Origin: Chitinophagaceae bacterium | GTDB taxonomy: Bacteria > Bacteroidota > Bacteroidia > Chitinophagales > Chitinophagaceae | Reading direction: 5' to 3' | NCBI GenBank assembly: GCA_003489485.1 | Contig: DNMB01000139.1 | Location: 1 to 6,885 of the forward strand | Length of the DNA: 6,885 nt | Part shown: positions 6,700-6,885 of the stretch, piece after piece | Layout of the letters: the number at the start of each line of letters is the position of its first letter | How positions within the stretch are numbered: the stretch's first letter is position 1 | Position numbers and translations under genes: made by a program | Notes under the pieces: model-generated | What the model saw: the letters and a program-made list of their open reading frames with translations, nothing else | What the model was told of the DNA's origin: nothing | Databases searched by the model: none

Positions 6700-6885
6700 T
6701 CAGTCGGCAAGACGCTGCATCAATTTTTCGACCATCGAAAAAGTGGCAGGGCAACATTCTACGTTTTGCTTATGAACATGTGCGTATTCACCAAAGCGCT
6801 TTCCCAAATGAGGGAACCCCGCACAATCGGCCGGCCTGATGGCATAAATGCTACACTTGTTGCTGCGCAGGTCCAAAAACTGACA
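6700..6885 (-). CDS. YkgJ-family cysteine-cluster protein, C-terminal fragment
   Basis: The last 61 residues of a minus-strand gene that continues past the right edge. The frame is open from base 6885 to the TGA at 6700-6702. Visible motifs are CQFLDL (1-6), CSIYAIRPADCAGFPHL (11-27), HVHKQNVECCPATF (37-49) and the end MVEKLMQRLAD. The pattern CSIY--RP--C--FP is the hallmark of the YkgJ / UPF0153 group, whose conserved cysteines are thought to bind an Fe-S cluster or zinc. Here Cys1, 11, 21, 44 and 45 are visible. Bacteroidota members of about 160 residues normally carry a further C--C--CC group in the N-terminal half, which is outside the window. The substrate and role are unknown for most members. 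It is short and partial, and was recognised from its translation rather than from a start codon. Confidence 0.85.
   Translation of the reverse strand, partial: CQFLDLRSNKCSIYAIRPADCAGFPHLGKRFGEYAHVHKQNVECCPATFSMVEKLMQRLAD

Noticed and set aside
1..6885. Possible mobile island, toxin-antitoxin, defence system or CRISPR array
   Set aside because: All the DNA except short gaps is covered by recognisable core-type genes. There are no transposase, integrase or long repeats, and no shift in codon use that I can see by eye.

Overview
This window looks like a piece of a Bacteroidota chromosome, probably from the Chitinophagia/Sphingobacteriia side, although the exact family is inference. The evidence is the gene content and the translation signals. 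There is a GT117/DUF2723 membrane glycosyltransferase-like protein, a DUF6580-type membrane protein and a YkgJ-type cysteine-cluster protein of the form seen in that phylum. No start codon has a convincing Shine-Dalgarno sequence. Two of the three larger intergenic gaps carry TAnnTTTG-like -7 promoter elements. The DNA has mid-range GC and almost no non-coding space. I see no insertion sequence, phage gene, tRNA, rRNA, CRISPR array or other sign of an accessory island.

Left part (1-4506, + strand): three closely packed genes read rightwards. They are the C-terminal two thirds or more of a DUF2723 protein (cut by the left edge), an MCC-type acyl-CoA carboxylase beta subunit (9 bp later) and ribonuclease HI (12 bp later). 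The spacing suggests co-transcription, but the three functions (envelope glycosylation, leucine or acyl-CoA catabolism, RNA-DNA hybrid removal) have no obvious common theme.

Middle part (4503-6305, - strand): a class I mannose-6-phosphate isomerase (manA) is followed by a six-helix DUF6580 membrane protein. The stop codon of the membrane protein overlaps the stop codon of rnhA tail to tail. A 66 bp gap with a TATTTTTG element separates manA from the membrane gene, so the latter may have its own promoter.

Right part (6341-6885): a 35 bp divergent promoter region separates manA from a YraN/UPF0102 gene on the + strand. YraN then converges, with a 2 bp gap, on the C-terminal end of a YkgJ-family cysteine-cluster protein on the - strand, which is cut by the right edge.

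Overall this is ordinary core-genome sequence, and I did not find a convincing undescribed system. The least understood items are the DUF6580 membrane protein, the DUF2723 protein and its possible link to mannose supply by ManA, and a nine-A tract in yraN where loss of one A would stop translation at once.
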